Notes: generated by a model not told the origin, from the sequence alone. Counted from the first letter of the stretch, positions 51,094 to 61,787 are shown. The stretch is DNA of 64,000 nucleotides from Chryseobacterium piperi (GCF_002285635.2 NZ_CP023049.2:930001-994000), one strand, 5' to 3'. Numbers and translations: made by a program.

Positions 51094-53640
51094 ATGAAAT
51101 TGATCCGATGTTTAATTTTAGGAGTTCTCTCCATTTGTGGTAATGCATATGCTCAAAGTAATGACCCTCTGAGATTATGGTATGATCGACCTGCTACAGT
51201 ATGGGAGGAGGCTCTCCCTTTAGGAAATGGTAAAACCGGGGCAATGGTATATGGTCGTGTAGGCAGAGAACGTATTGCTTTAAACGATAATACCCTATGG
51301 TCGGGTTTTCCTTCTGATGGAAATAACCCGGATGGTCCCAAAATACTTCCTCAGGTAAGAACAGCAATTGATGAAGAACAATATGATCGGGCAGCTATGC
51401 TATGGAAGAAGATGCAAGGCCCCTATTCGGCCAGATATCTTTCTCTTGGAGAGCTGTTTCTTAAATTTAACCATTTAGATACCATTCCTGAGCATTATCA
51501 AAGGGAGCTAAATCTTCAAAATGCTATTTCTACTGTAAGATATAGTTTAAACGGGATCAGCTATAAAAGAGAAATATTGACCAGCTTCCCCGGGAAAGCA
51601 TTAATAATGAGAATTACAGCAGACAAGCCGGGCTCGATTAGCTTTACTGCAGGTCTGTTGAGTAAACTTCGTTTTCAAACGAAAGTCTCCGGTACAAACG
51701 AACTGACCCTGAAAGGAAAAGCTCCAAAGTTTGTAGCCAACAGGAGTTATGAACCTGAGCAAATCATATATGATGAAAAAGAAGGAATGACGTTTCAAAT
51801 TTGCCTTAAAATTAAAAATGAAGGCGGCTCCCTTACTGAAAGCGAAAATCAGCTTACGGTTAAAAATGCCAATGCTGTTACCATCTATTTAACCGAAGCG
51901 ACAAGTTTCAATGGATTTGATAAATCTCCGGGATTAGAGGGAAAGGATCCGGCTATAGAGTCTCAAGACTATATGAATCAGGTCTTTTCTCAAAGTTTTG
52001 AAAAACTAAAAACACAACACATCAATGATTATCAGGAGCTATTTAATCGGGTGAAGTTTAATCTTTCGTCGAATCCTGCTGCAGAAAAACAAACAACAGA
52101 CAAGCGTTTGAAACAATATGCAAAAGATAAAAATGATCAGGGATTACAGGTGCTATACTATCAGTTTGGCAGATATCTGATGATTGCTTCCTCTCGTCCA
52201 GGGTCAAGACCATCTAACCTTCAAGGGATCTGGAATGACCATATACAACCACCATGGGGAAGTAATTACACCATTAATATTAACACAGAAATGAACTATT
52301 GGCCAGCTGAGAACACCAACCTCTCTGAATGTCATCTTCCTTTATTAGATTTTATAAAAGAGCTATCAGTGAATGGCGCCAGGACAGCAAAAGTGAATTA
52401 TAATATAGATAAAGGCTGGGTAGCCCATCACAACTCCGATCTTTGGGCCAAGACTTCCCCTGCAGGAAATTATGATACTGATAAGACATACTACCCTGCT
52501 GCCTTTTCTTGGCAAATGGGTGGTGCATGGCTAAGTCTGCATTTATTTGAACATTATCAGTTTAATCGCGATCAACAATTTTTAAAAGATACGGCCTACC
52601 CTTTAATGAAAGGTGCTGCTATCTTTATGCTACAGTGGCTGGTGAAAGATAGAAAAAGTGGATATCTGGTAACCAACCCTTCGACTTCTCCTGAAAATCT
52701 GATTAAGATCGACGGAAAAGAATACGCTTTATCTATGGCTTCAACCATGGACATGTCTATTCTAAGGGAACTCTTTACTGCTTTAATTCAAAGTGCAGAA
52801 ATTCTTAAAACAGACCTGGCATTTAGAGGAGAGTTAATCACAGCACGGGAGAAACTATATCCTTTTCAGATAGGTCAGTACGGACAACTTCAGGAATGGT
52901 ACCGGGATTGGGATGATCCAAAGGATAAGCACCGTCATATTTCTCACTTGTTCAGCTTATTCCCGGGAAATCAAATCTCTGTTTTTAAAACTCCCGAACT
53001 GGCGAGTGCTGCAAAACAAAGCCTCATTTACAGAGGAGATGTGAGTACAGGATGGTCTATGGCATGGAAAATCAATTGGTGGGCAAGATTACAAGATGGC
53101 AACCATGCTTATAAAATACTGGAAGATGCCTTCACCTATGTTGATCCTACATTATCTAAAACACAAGGACGTGGTGGAACTTATCCCAATCTCTTTGATG
53201 CTCATCCCCCATTTCAGATTGATGGTAATTTCGGCGCAACTGCAGGAATTACAGAAATGTTATTACAAAGTCATGATGACATGATCAGTTTATTACCGGC
53301 ATTGCCGCAAGCCTGGAAAGAAGGTCATATTAATGGTATCAAAGCCAGAGGAAATTTTATATTAGATATTGCCTGGAAAGAAGGAAAGCTAAGCTCTGCC
53401 TTCATAAAATCAGAAGCAGGAGAAACTTGCAGGCTCAGAACTTTGCAGCGGGTTAAAGTGGTCGAGGTAAAAACAGGTGAAGGCACCTATGAAAAGGGAA
53501 AGGTATTATTACAGAAAGACTGGACTCCACCTTATCAGAACCATCCAAAATCTGCATTACAGAAACTTGATATAGAGCCCGGGTATATATTGGATTTCAA
53601 AACAGAGAAAGGAAAAACCTATCAGATTATAGTTTTGTAA
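51094..53640 (+). CDS. exported GH95 alpha-L-fucosidase (or alpha-L-galactosidase)
   Basis: An 848-residue inverting glycosidase. The signal peptide ends near NAYAQ (~21). The N-terminal GH95 beta domain starts LRLWYDRPATVWEEALPLGNG and LNDNTLWSG. The (alpha/alpha)6 barrel has SNLQGIWNDHIQPPWGSNY, NINTEMNYWPAE (active-site Asn pair) and NPSTSPEN with Glu534, likely the general acid; HPPFQIDGNFGATAGITEM is the C-terminal signature. The family removes alpha-1,2-linked L-fucose, or L-galactose, from glycan ends. It follows GH2 by 9 bp and precedes a possible terminator, so GH2-GH95 may be one unit and M60-SusCD the next. Confidence 0.92.
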   Translation: MKLIRCLILGVLSICGNAYAQSNDPLRLWYDRPATVWEEALPLGNGKTGAMVYGRVGRERIALNDNTLWSGFPSDGNNPDGPKILPQVRTAIDEEQYDRAAMLWKKMQGPYSARYLSLGELFLKFNHLDTIPEHYQRELNLQNAISTVRYSLNGISYKREILTSFPGKALIMRITADKPGSISFTAGLLSKLRFQTKVSGTNELTLKGKAPKFVANRSYEPEQIIYDEKEGMTFQICLKIKNEGGSLTESENQLTVKNANAVTIYLTEATSFNGFDKSPGLEGKDPAIESQDYMNQVFSQSFEKLKTQHINDYQELFNRVKFNLSSNPAAEKQTTDKRLKQYAKDKNDQGLQVLYYQFGRYLMIASSRPGSRPSNLQGIWNDHIQPPWGSNYTININTEMNYWPAENTNLSECHLPLLDFIKELSVNGARTAKVNYNIDKGWVAHHNSDLWAKTSPAGNYDTDKTYYPAAFSWQMGGAWLSLHLFEHYQFNRDQQFLKDTAYPLMKGAAIFMLQWLVKDRKSGYLVTNPSTSPENLIKIDGKEYALSMASTMDMSILRELFTALIQSAEILKTDLAFRGELITAREKLYPFQIGQYGQLQEWYRDWDDPKDKHRHISHLFSLFPGNQISVFKTPELASAAKQSLIYRGDVSTGWSMAWKINWWARLQDGNHAYKILEDAFTYVDPTLSKTQGRGGTYPNLFDAHPPFQIDGNFGATAGITEMLLQSHDDMISLLPALPQAWKEGHINGIKARGNFILDIAWKEGKLSSAFIKSEAGETCRLRTLQRVKVVEVKTGEGTYEKGKVLLQKDWTPPYQNHPKSALQKLDIEPGYILDFKTEKGKTYQIIVL

Positions 53641-54109
53641 GTACTGTATTGAGAGATTCATAATAAAGTTGATCCTTACTTTACAAAGCTTTATTTAAAC
53701 CAGCATAAAGCGCTGGGAACCCCACAAAGTTGTCAATAAATTAATACCTACTCGATAATTAGGCTGAGTAGAAGCCTTTTTATGTAAACTATTTGGGTTT
53801 AAAAAGGTTATTCTCCTTTATTTTATTTTCGAAAAATGATATTTGATACACTGTTAATATTTCATTAATAATTCTGTAATAATAGTAAATACGGGTTAAA
53901 GTATCTGATCATGAATACTATAACGTTTTCGTGAAAATATTTTTCAATTATTATTAATAACATACTGGTATTGAATTTATTATGCATGATTTTGTATTCT
54001 GGGATAACAATACAGGTAGTGGGAATTACTCTATAAAATAATAACGGATACAATAATTTGTATTATTGATAATTAACACTTCTTTTAAGAAGTAATAAAC
54101 CAATGTATC
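53641..54109 (+). promoter_or_regulatory. 469-bp leader region before the M60-SusCD operon
   Basis: No gene is present. At 53761-53783 AGGCT-N7-AGCCT followed by TTTTT looks like a short terminator after GH95. CTACTC (53748-53753) can instead pair with GAGTAG (53766-53771) in its loop, giving two exclusive structures. Near the M60 start are nested dyads ATACAA-N4-TTGTAT (54048-54063), CAATAAT-N4-ATTATTG (54051-54068) and ACTTCTT-N2-AAGAAGT (54078-54093). These suggest a separately controlled promoter for the peptidase and SusCD genes. Confidence 0.5.
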
Positions 54110-57064
54110 ATGAAAAAAAATGTATTTTTTACAATTTCGTTGTTGTTTTTACTAGCTGGAGATCATGTTTTATTTGCCGCAAATAATTCGACAAATAGTA
54201 TCGATAACCCAAGCATAACAAATCCGGCTGTTTATAGTAATATAATTGAACTGCAACAGGTTCCGAGTACAGAGACGGAAATAAAAAGGCTGAGACAGGT
54301 ACAGAAAAAATTTGATCATATTGTTACAGGTTTTTATCTTCCGGCAGGAAAAACACTAAAGCTCAATGTTGAAATTCTGACTCCGGCTTTGGATAACCGT
54401 ATGCCGACTGTGGTTATCGGAACGAGAGTCAAAAATGGCTCGAATGTAAAAGAAATAGCTTTACAATCAGGAGAAAATATCATTTCTTCTAACCAACATT
54501 CCGGTGGAATTATTTACCTCAGGTATATTGCCAATAATGACAATGCTACAGGAAAAGCCAGAATTACTTTTGCACAAACCGGAAGCGAACATGTAAGACA
54601 TCCGTATTATATTTTAGGAAGTACTACCACCGATGAGTTTAAGCAACAAGTAGCCAACTATGCTTATACAGAGGTGATATTTGCCAATAAAAATGCAATT
54701 GTGGTTGTGAATAAAGCCAGTGCAGAAAAATACTCTTTTACCAATTATAACAATAGACCTCACAATATAGATGAATGGCTGAAAGGGATAGAGAAAATAT
54801 TCGATGCACAGAGAGATATAAGCGGAGTCAGTGCAAACGATCCTAATCCGCTCCATAAGCCTATGAATATCAATCATAGAAACTTGATGGTGGAAGCTAC
54901 CACTGGCTATATGTTTGCCACAGATTACGGATCCGGCTACAATGGTAATAATGATGGGGCTATGCAAAGATTGTTGACTCAATATCATATAGAAAATAAT
55001 CCTTGGGGAATTTCTCACGAGTTAGGGCACCAGAATCAACAGAGTGCTTACAAACCCGGAGAGTATACAGAAACTACCGTCAATTTTTATTCTATGGCGG
55101 TGATGAGAAGTCTCTTTGGTGCCAATTGGCAAAAATGGGATCAGTCTGTATGGGATAGAGTCCACAACAATTGGTTTCCTCAGCCAGATGCGAACCGTAA
55201 TTATTGGGGAAGCGAAATCGGAAATGTTTATCAGAATGTTAATGAAAGCCGTTTAATATTTTTAGCACAACTGCAATATATTTTTGGAGATGAGCTCACT
55301 AAACTATTACACAGAATAACGAGAGAAGAAGAAAAAGATGGCAGTAGTAATGATGAAAGGAAGTTCTACTTTTTATACAAAGTCATGGAGATTTCCGGAT
55401 ATGATCTTCGGGATCTGTATTACAAATGGGGACTTTTTCTCACGCCTTATTATCAGGAGAAAGTAGACCAGCTTGTTGCTCAAAAGCAGCTTCCTAAACC
55501 TCCTTATAATGACAACCTTTATCTGGTAACCCCCTACTCTTCACCAGATCCTGGAATGAGCTATCCCCTACCTTTAATAGGAATTAAAAATTCTTCTCCT
55601 GCTCTACCCGACACTCAACCGGCAGATCAGCTCGCATCGAAACTGAAATACTGTAACTACGAAAGCAAAAACGGAGAGATTACAGACCTAAGGGATGGTA
55701 AAAAATATGCCTATAAACGTTATGGAAATACGGATTGGTTTATGGAAAATCTAAACTGGAACGGATATGATGGAAGCAATTCAGCAACCAATAATACCGT
55801 AGGTATCGCGACTCCTGAAGATCCACAAGGAGCAGTATATGGAAGGTATTATCCTACCAATGCCCGCGTTGCTTCTGCTAATTGGTGTCCTAGTGGATGG
55901 AGTGTTGCCAATACCCAAGACTGGAGGGACTTATTCACGAGCATTAAGCAAGAATATTATACTACTGATGACCAACTTGCTCCTATTATGAAATGTGGAG
56001 AAGACCGGGATAATATAGCTGACGGGCTTTGGGCAAAAGGCCCCATGGCGAATCATAAGGTCAATGCCAATACCGTAGGGTTCAATGCTCTTCCTGCAGG
56101 GGTGTATAATAATGATCAACAATCCTATGATGGTGGTGATCAAGTGGGTATGAAAGCTAGTTTTATAGACCAATCATCAACTTGGAATCATAACTTCACT
56201 ACAGCGGAAACCAATACATGGGGCAATACAAACAGAAATTCAAGACACCATGCTTCTATTCGTTGTGTGAGACCTACTCTGCATGCTATAGAAGCAACTT
56301 TTAATGAGGTTCCTTCTTCTATCCCCGGAAAAATCGAAGCAGAAAACTTTAACAAAGGAGGTCAGAATATGGCTTATTACGATTCAACTCCGGGCAATCA
56401 ATATAATAAATACAGAACGGATGAGGATGTAGATATTGATGACAGTACCGATGCTGATAATGGTTTTTCTGTAAAATCAATTACTAATGGAGAATATTTA
56501 AGATATTTTGTCCATATCAAAACTGCAGGGTATTATGACATCGGATATCGTGTTGTAGCTCCAGCCGGAGGTACCATCGACTTTAGTATTCCAACGCAAA
56601 ATATTTCGTACAAAAAAACATTAGCTCCGATACATCCTGCCAAAAAGGGTCAACCAGCAAAATATGCAGATCAAATAAGCAATAAAGTATGGCTTGACGA
56701 AGGCTTACAAAATATTAAACTGGCTTTCTCTGGTCTGGAAAATAAAGAAATGACACTCAACTATTTTGAAATTCAACCTGAAGGGACTCTGAAAGCAACA
56801 GAAGACGGAAATGAATCTTCTCACCATCATAAAATAGAAGTATACCCTAACCCTGCCAAAGAAGTGGTCAATATAAAGCTTCCTGCTGTACAAAAGGGCA
56901 CTATAAAAATATATAATGTATGGGGTAAACTTGTAAGATCTTCAGAAATCGATCAGAGAAGTCGTACGACGGCGATTGATATCAATAGCTTACTTAAAGG
57001 CCCATATTTTATTTACATACAATCAGAAGCTAATATCATCATTTCAAAGTTTATTAAGCATTAA
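54110..57064 (+). CDS. T9SS-secreted M60-like (enhancin-type) metallopeptidase with FISUMP and CBM-like domains
   Basis: A 984-residue protein. The signal peptide is ~1-24. An M60-like zinc peptidase (~75-460) has HELGH at residues 303-307 and the downstream glutamate in YTETTVNFYS, the gluzincin arrangement that cuts O-glycosylated proteins such as mucins. A FISUMP domain (~510-720) starts at LKYCNYESKNGEITDLRDGK. A CBM6-like module (~735-860) begins PGKIEAENFNKGGQNMAYYD. A type A T9SS sorting domain (~908-984) has VEVYPNPAKE-like sequence (IEVYPNPAKEVVNIKL) and ends IISKFIKH. It should be secreted or bound at the cell surface by type IX secretion. It stands 10 bp before SusC, so glycoprotein breakdown and glycan import are co-expressed. 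Confidence 0.88.
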   Translation: MKKNVFFTISLLFLLAGDHVLFAANNSTNSIDNPSITNPAVYSNIIELQQVPSTETEIKRLRQVQKKFDHIVTGFYLPAGKTLKLNVEILTPALDNRMPTVVIGTRVKNGSNVKEIALQSGENIISSNQHSGGIIYLRYIANNDNATGKARITFAQTGSEHVRHPYYILGSTTTDEFKQQVANYAYTEVIFANKNAIVVVNKASAEKYSFTNYNNRPHNIDEWLKGIEKIFDAQRDISGVSANDPNPLHKPMNINHRNLMVEATTGYMFATDYGSGYNGNNDGAMQRLLTQYHIENNPWGISHELGHQNQQSAYKPGEYTETTVNFYSMAVMRSLFGANWQKWDQSVWDRVHNNWFPQPDANRNYWGSEIGNVYQNVNESRLIFLAQLQYIFGDELTKLLHRITREEEKDGSSNDERKFYFLYKVMEISGYDLRDLYYKWGLFLTPYYQEKVDQLVAQKQLPKPPYNDNLYLVTPYSSPDPGMSYPLPLIGIKNSSPALPDTQPADQLASKLKYCNYESKNGEITDLRDGKKYAYKRYGNTDWFMENLNWNGYDGSNSATNNTVGIATPEDPQGAVYGRYYPTNARVASANWCPSGWSVANTQDWRDLFTSIKQEYYTTDDQLAPIMKCGEDRDNIADGLWAKGPMANHKVNANTVGFNALPAGVYNNDQQSYDGGDQVGMKASFIDQSSTWNHNFTTAETNTWGNTNRNSRHHASIRCVRPTLHAIEATFNEVPSSIPGKIEAENFNKGGQNMAYYDSTPGNQYNKYRTDEDVDIDDSTDADNGFSVKSITNGEYLRYFVHIKTAGYYDIGYRVVAPAGGTIDFSIPTQNISYKKTLAPIHPAKKGQPAKYADQISNKVWLDEGLQNIKLAFSGLENKEMTLNYFEIQPEGTLKATEDGNESSHHHKIEVYPNPAKEVVNIKLPAVQKGTIKIYNVWGKLVRSSEIDQRSRTTAIDINSLLKGPYFIYIQSEANIIISKFIKH

Positions 57065-57074
57065 ATCATAGGCC

Positions 57075-60041
57075 ATGAAATCGACATCGGATTATTTATA
57101 TTATAAGAAGGGCGTATTTTTCTTTCTTATGCTAAGTATCGGAGGTTCCATGATGGGACAGAAACTGCCAGAAAAGAAAAAAGATACATTAAAATCCAAG
57201 GACATAGACGAGGTTGTTATGGTAGGGTACGGAAAGCAAAAGAAAATCAATGTTACAGGAGCCGTTTCCACAATCGGTCCGGAAGTTTTGGAAGATAGAC
57301 CCGTTACTAATGTAGCACGTGCTATTCAGGGAGCTTCCCCAGGTTTATCGGTTACAAGAAGTTCTGGTAGACCTGGAAGTGAAAGTATCAATGTGGAAGT
57401 GAGAGGAGCAACTACAGTAAACGGAGCAACGCCGCCTCTATATGTCATTGATGGTGTCGTAGCTTCTCAAGAAGCCTTTACAGCCTTAAACCCCAATGAT
57501 ATAGCAGGTATAAGTGTATTAAGAGATGGTGGAGCTGCTGCTATTTATGGATCAAGAGCTGCAGGAGGAGTGCTTATTGTAACGACTAAAACGGGTAGAA
57601 AAGGAAAAATGAAAATTTCTTATAGCTCCTCGATGGCTATACAACGTCCTATGAACCTACCTAAAAGAGTCTCACTGCTACAAGAAGCAGAATATGCGAA
57701 TTTGGCAAGGGCTAATTCCGGATTACAACCCGAATATTCTGAGATAGATTTGGATTATATACGAAGAGGTATCGAATATGTGACGGATCCAAGCAACCCA
57801 AACAGGTACATCACTTATAACCAGAAAAGTATTCCGGATATGGTACTTAGAAAGACCTATAATATGTACCAGAATAATATTGATTTTAGTGGAGGTTCTG
57901 AGAAGATTACGTATATGGCTTCAATAGGCAATTTGCAGCAGGATGGTATTTTCAAGGTAGGAGAAGATGATTTTACCCGATGGAATTATAGATTAAATCT
58001 AAATGCACAGGTTAATGATTATATTTCGATAGATTTAAGGTCCTCCTATGCGAGCGAATATCATAGAAGAGCTGTTGACGGAGGTTATGGTCTGGAAGCT
58101 GGCGGGAATGGTATATTTCGACAACTCTATACAGCCAGACAAAGATTTCCGGTTTATACAGAGGATGGCAGATATTATATTGCCGGAACCTCCTCTATTT
58201 TTGGTTACGCTCTGCTAAAAGACGGAGGGTTCAACAGACGTACGGTGAATACATTATCCAATATAGGAACCATTACATTAAAAAATCTGGCAAAAGGATT
58301 GGAGTTTAAGGCAATCTATGGGCGTGAAAATCTTGATTTCAACGAAACTAATTTTAGAAGAACGGTCAATTTTTACGATAAAGGGCCAGCTGTTATAGGA
58401 AGACAGAATAGTCCAAATTCTTATCAAGTAGAAAGACGTCTCCAGTTAACTGAGAATTTTCAATTCCTTGCAGATTATACGCTGAAACTCAATAAGCATA
58501 ATTTCCACGTGTTGGGAGGTTTTCAATATGAGAATACCAGACGCGATTGGTTAACTGCCAGAACCTCTAATCTATATGTAAACGAGAATCCTTCGCTAAA
58601 TTTTACCGGAGATCAAAGAAATAAAACGAATAGCCAATATATAGATGAATTAGCTCTACAGGCATTTTTTGGAAGATTTAACTATAATTTTAATGAAAAA
58701 TATATTTTTGAAGCAACCGTAAGAAGTGATGAAAGCTCCAGGCTGGCACCGGGAAAAAGAATAAAAGTATTTCCATCGTTCTCTTTTGCCTGGAATATGC
58801 AAAAAGAAGGTTGGTTTGAGGGTAGCTTAGGGTTTATTACCGAATTGAAGCCGAGAGTGACATGGGCTAAAGTAGGAAGTCAGGCAGGAATTGGTTATTA
58901 TGACTTTATGAGAAATTTGAGCTCAGGAAATAACATTATTGTGGGGATAGACAGGACAACATTTGTGTATCAATCCGGAATTCCTTCACCAAATCTGGCT
59001 TGGGAAACTATAGAGACCAGAAATATAGGGGTAGATTTTAGTTTATTCAATAATAAATTGAGCGGGACCTTTGATTATTATAATAAGTTTAATAGAAATA
59101 TGTTGGTGGGTATCAATTTGCCTGCTACTGTTGGTATTTCTACGCCCATTGTAAATGCTGGAGAGTTAAAAGTATGGGGATGGGAAGCATCTTTACAATA
59201 TAAAGGAAAAATTGGACAAGACTTCAAATACAGTGTAACAGCTAATGTGTCTGATAGTGATAATAGAGTCATCCGTTATGATGGCGGAAGAGATGTTGTC
59301 AAACAAGGACTGAATCAAGTTGTTAGAGATAGAGGGATTTTTGATCTTATTGAAGGATATTCTCTGAATACTATTTGGGGGTATAAAACAAATGGTTATA
59401 TACAGAATGCAGAGCAGCTTGCCAATGCACCGAGGATACCTGGAACTATGCCAGGGATTGGGGATATTCTTTATATAGACCAGAATGGGGATGGAAAGAT
59501 TGATGTTGGAGGGGGAAGATTGGGGGATCGAGGTGATCTGGTAAACTTAGGGAATACCAACCCAAGGTATTTATTTGGGCTTAATATGTTTATGAGTTGG
59601 AAAAATATTGACTTTAGCTTTTTTGTACAGGGTGTAGGTAAACGTAATATTATGCCTAGTTCCGAGCTTATTTTTCCTCAGCAACAACCTTGGTATCAAC
59701 CATTATCTATCCATATGGACTACTGGAGACCGGATAACCCTAATGCAGCATTTCCAAGACCTATGGTCAATGGAAGACAGAATAACGTTCCATCAGATAA
59801 ATGGGTAGTGAATGCTGCGTATGCAAGACTAAAGAATGTTCAGGTGGGATATTCCTTACCGCAAAGTGCTCTCAAGGGAATGCCTATTAGCAGACTGAGA
59901 ATTTATGTCACAGGAGAGGATTTATTAACCGTTTCAAAATTAGGAGTATTCAAAGGTGTTATAGATCCGGAACAACCTTATAATGGTATTAACTACCCTT
60001 TCTCGTCATCAGTAGCACTTGGGGTAAATGTTGATTTTTAA
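57075..60041 (+). CDS. SusC/RagA-type TonB-linked outer-membrane glycan transporter
   Basis: A 988-residue TonB-dependent transporter. The signal peptide is ~1-28 (GSMMGQ). A TonB-box-like KDIDEVVMVGYGKQKK is followed by the plug (~50-175) with the SusC signature LYVIDGVV and DGGAAAIYGSRAAGGVLIVTTK, then the barrel to a final strand SVALGVNVDF. The usual N-terminal carboxypeptidase-regulatory-like domain of SusC proteins is absent; the TonB box comes right after the signal peptide. It pairs with the SusD-like lipoprotein 16 bp downstream to import oligosaccharides. Confidence 0.94.
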   Translation: MKSTSDYLYYKKGVFFFLMLSIGGSMMGQKLPEKKKDTLKSKDIDEVVMVGYGKQKKINVTGAVSTIGPEVLEDRPVTNVARAIQGASPGLSVTRSSGRPGSESINVEVRGATTVNGATPPLYVIDGVVASQEAFTALNPNDIAGISVLRDGGAAAIYGSRAAGGVLIVTTKTGRKGKMKISYSSSMAIQRPMNLPKRVSLLQEAEYANLARANSGLQPEYSEIDLDYIRRGIEYVTDPSNPNRYITYNQKSIPDMVLRKTYNMYQNNIDFSGGSEKITYMASIGNLQQDGIFKVGEDDFTRWNYRLNLNAQVNDYISIDLRSSYASEYHRRAVDGGYGLEAGGNGIFRQLYTARQRFPVYTEDGRYYIAGTSSIFGYALLKDGGFNRRTVNTLSNIGTITLKNLAKGLEFKAIYGRENLDFNETNFRRTVNFYDKGPAVIGRQNSPNSYQVERRLQLTENFQFLADYTLKLNKHNFHVLGGFQYENTRRDWLTARTSNLYVNENPSLNFTGDQRNKTNSQYIDELALQAFFGRFNYNFNEKYIFEATVRSDESSRLAPGKRIKVFPSFSFAWNMQKEGWFEGSLGFITELKPRVTWAKVGSQAGIGYYDFMRNLSSGNNIIVGIDRTTFVYQSGIPSPNLAWETIETRNIGVDFSLFNNKLSGTFDYYNKFNRNMLVGINLPATVGISTPIVNAGELKVWGWEASLQYKGKIGQDFKYSVTANVSDSDNRVIRYDGGRDVVKQGLNQVVRDRGIFDLIEGYSLNTIWGYKTNGYIQNAEQLANAPRIPGTMPGIGDILYIDQNGDGKIDVGGGRLGDRGDLVNLGNTNPRYLFGLNMFMSWKNIDFSFFVQGVGKRNIMPSSELIFPQQQPWYQPLSIHMDYWRPDNPNAAFPRPMVNGRQNNVPSDKWVVNAAYARLKNVQVGYSLPQSALKGMPISRLRIYVTGEDLLTVSKLGVFKGVIDPEQPYNGINYPFSSSVALGVNVDF

Positions 60042-60057
60042 CAAAAAAAGAACTAAA

Positions 60058-61776
60058 ATGAAATTTAACCATAGAGTAATAATAGGATGTTTAGCAGTTT
60101 TTATGCTGTCTAGCTCATGTAATGTCGACAGGCTACCAGAAAGTGGGCTTGTTGATGAAAATTTTTGGAATAATGAAGAAGATGTTAAACTTGGCGCTAA
60201 CTATTTTTATAGAAGCTTGCCGGATCTTAGTGTCAGCCAGAGTCTAGAAGATGCCTGGGGAGATAATCTGGCGAGAAGAGAAACTCCGGATGTAATTAGT
60301 GATGGTTCACGGGTGACTCCGGCCCAATCCGGTGACTATGATTATAATCTGATTTTTGCAACCAATAATCTTTTAGAAAAAGCTCCCGGAGTCATTGCAA
60401 AAGGAGGAAATGCTGCAGAGATTGATAGTTATGTGGGAGAAGCTTATTTTTTCAGAGCATTAGCCTATTATCAGATGTTTATAAGGTTTGGAGGCGTACC
60501 TTTAATTCTTAGAACAATGGGTATTGACGATCCTGATTTATACAAACCAAGAGCGACAAGAGACGAAATTTTAGAGCAAATGTACAGCGATCTGGATAAT
60601 GCTATTACAAAACTGAAAACAATAAATCAACTTGGTAATACAAATTATGGAAGAGTCTCCAAGACTGCAGCACAGGCACTGAAAGCAAGAATAGCACTGT
60701 TTGAGGGAACAAGATGTAAATTTCATTCTTATGGAAATGCTACAAGGCATCTGGCTATTGCAAAAGAAACGTCTGCTGCTGTAATGAGTTCTGGTTCGCA
60801 TGCATTATTAAGTACACCAAAGATTGGAGCTAACGGTGAAACCCAGAATGATGCATACTATAATCTGTTTCAGGAGGCAGGAGATGGAAGAGCAAATAGG
60901 GAAAATATATTGGTTAGAATCTATGGTAATGATATTAATAATAATGTTACTTCCACTACAATTCAAAGGACTTTTGAAGGAAATGCAGGACCCACACAAT
61001 CTTTGGCCGTATCATATTTAATGGCAGATGGTCTGCCAATAGATAAATCTCCATTATTTATAGCTCCAAATTCAACAATGAAATATGCAGAATATTTTGA
61101 AAAAAGGGATCCGAGAATGTCTTTCTCATTTCTGAAAAGAGGAGATGAATTTCAGTTCAATAATCCTTTTACAATACCTAGTCCGACATTTGCCAGAAGC
61201 GGATACACGGTTAGAAAATATGCTAATGCCATAGCACATAGGGATCAGAGATCTTTTATCGACAGAGCGATTATTCGCTATGCCGAAGTATTATTGACGT
61301 ATGCAGAAGCAGTCTATGAATTAGATGGTGCTATCACAGATACAGATCTTGATAGAACGATAAATTTATTAAGAGAGCGATTGCCACAAGTAAATATTGG
61401 TACAACAGCAGTTCCTAACTACAAATCTATGCCTAAATTAACAAATTCATTTGTTATAAGTAATGGATTAAATATGAGAGAAGAAATCAGAAGAGAACGT
61501 CGGGTAGAATTAGCTTTTGAAGGATTAAGATACTGGGACCTGATCAGATGGAAAACGGCTGAAACGGAATTGCCTAAATCGGTTCTTGGAAGCTACCTGT
61601 TTCCAGAAATGATTAGTGGAGGCTGGGATCCTACAACTCCGGTTGATGCTAATAATTATATTCTGATTCAGAATGCAAGTAATAGAGTCTTCAATCCGCT
61701 AAAAGATTACCTATGGCCATTGCCAACGACACAAATTGCAATAAATCCAAAAATTACACAAAACCCCGGTTGGTAA
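60058..61776 (+). CDS. SusD/RagB-family glycan-binding outer-membrane lipoprotein
   Basis: A 572-residue lipoprotein. From the ATG at 60058 a signal peptide ends in a lipobox LSSSC. The alternative ATG at 60028 overlaps susC and would spoil the signal peptide. The body is a TPR-rich SusD fold: EAYFFRALAYYQMFIRFGGVPL, the RATRDEILEQMYSDLDNAI motif, and the C-terminal RRERRVELAFEGLRYWDLIRWKTAE typical of the family. It forms the lid over the SusC barrel and captures the glycan. Confidence 0.94.
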   Translation: MKFNHRVIIGCLAVFMLSSSCNVDRLPESGLVDENFWNNEEDVKLGANYFYRSLPDLSVSQSLEDAWGDNLARRETPDVISDGSRVTPAQSGDYDYNLIFATNNLLEKAPGVIAKGGNAAEIDSYVGEAYFFRALAYYQMFIRFGGVPLILRTMGIDDPDLYKPRATRDEILEQMYSDLDNAITKLKTINQLGNTNYGRVSKTAAQALKARIALFEGTRCKFHSYGNATRHLAIAKETSAAVMSSGSHALLSTPKIGANGETQNDAYYNLFQEAGDGRANRENILVRIYGNDINNNVTSTTIQRTFEGNAGPTQSLAVSYLMADGLPIDKSPLFIAPNSTMKYAEYFEKRDPRMSFSFLKRGDEFQFNNPFTIPSPTFARSGYTVRKYANAIAHRDQRSFIDRAIIRYAEVLLTYAEAVYELDGAITDTDLDRTINLLRERLPQVNIGTTAVPNYKSMPKLTNSFVISNGLNMREEIRRERRVELAFEGLRYWDLIRWKTAETELPKSVLGSYLFPEMISGGWDPTTPVDANNYILIQNASNRVFNPLKDYLWPLPTTQIAINPKITQNPGW

Positions 61777-61787
61777 TACCTTTGTCT

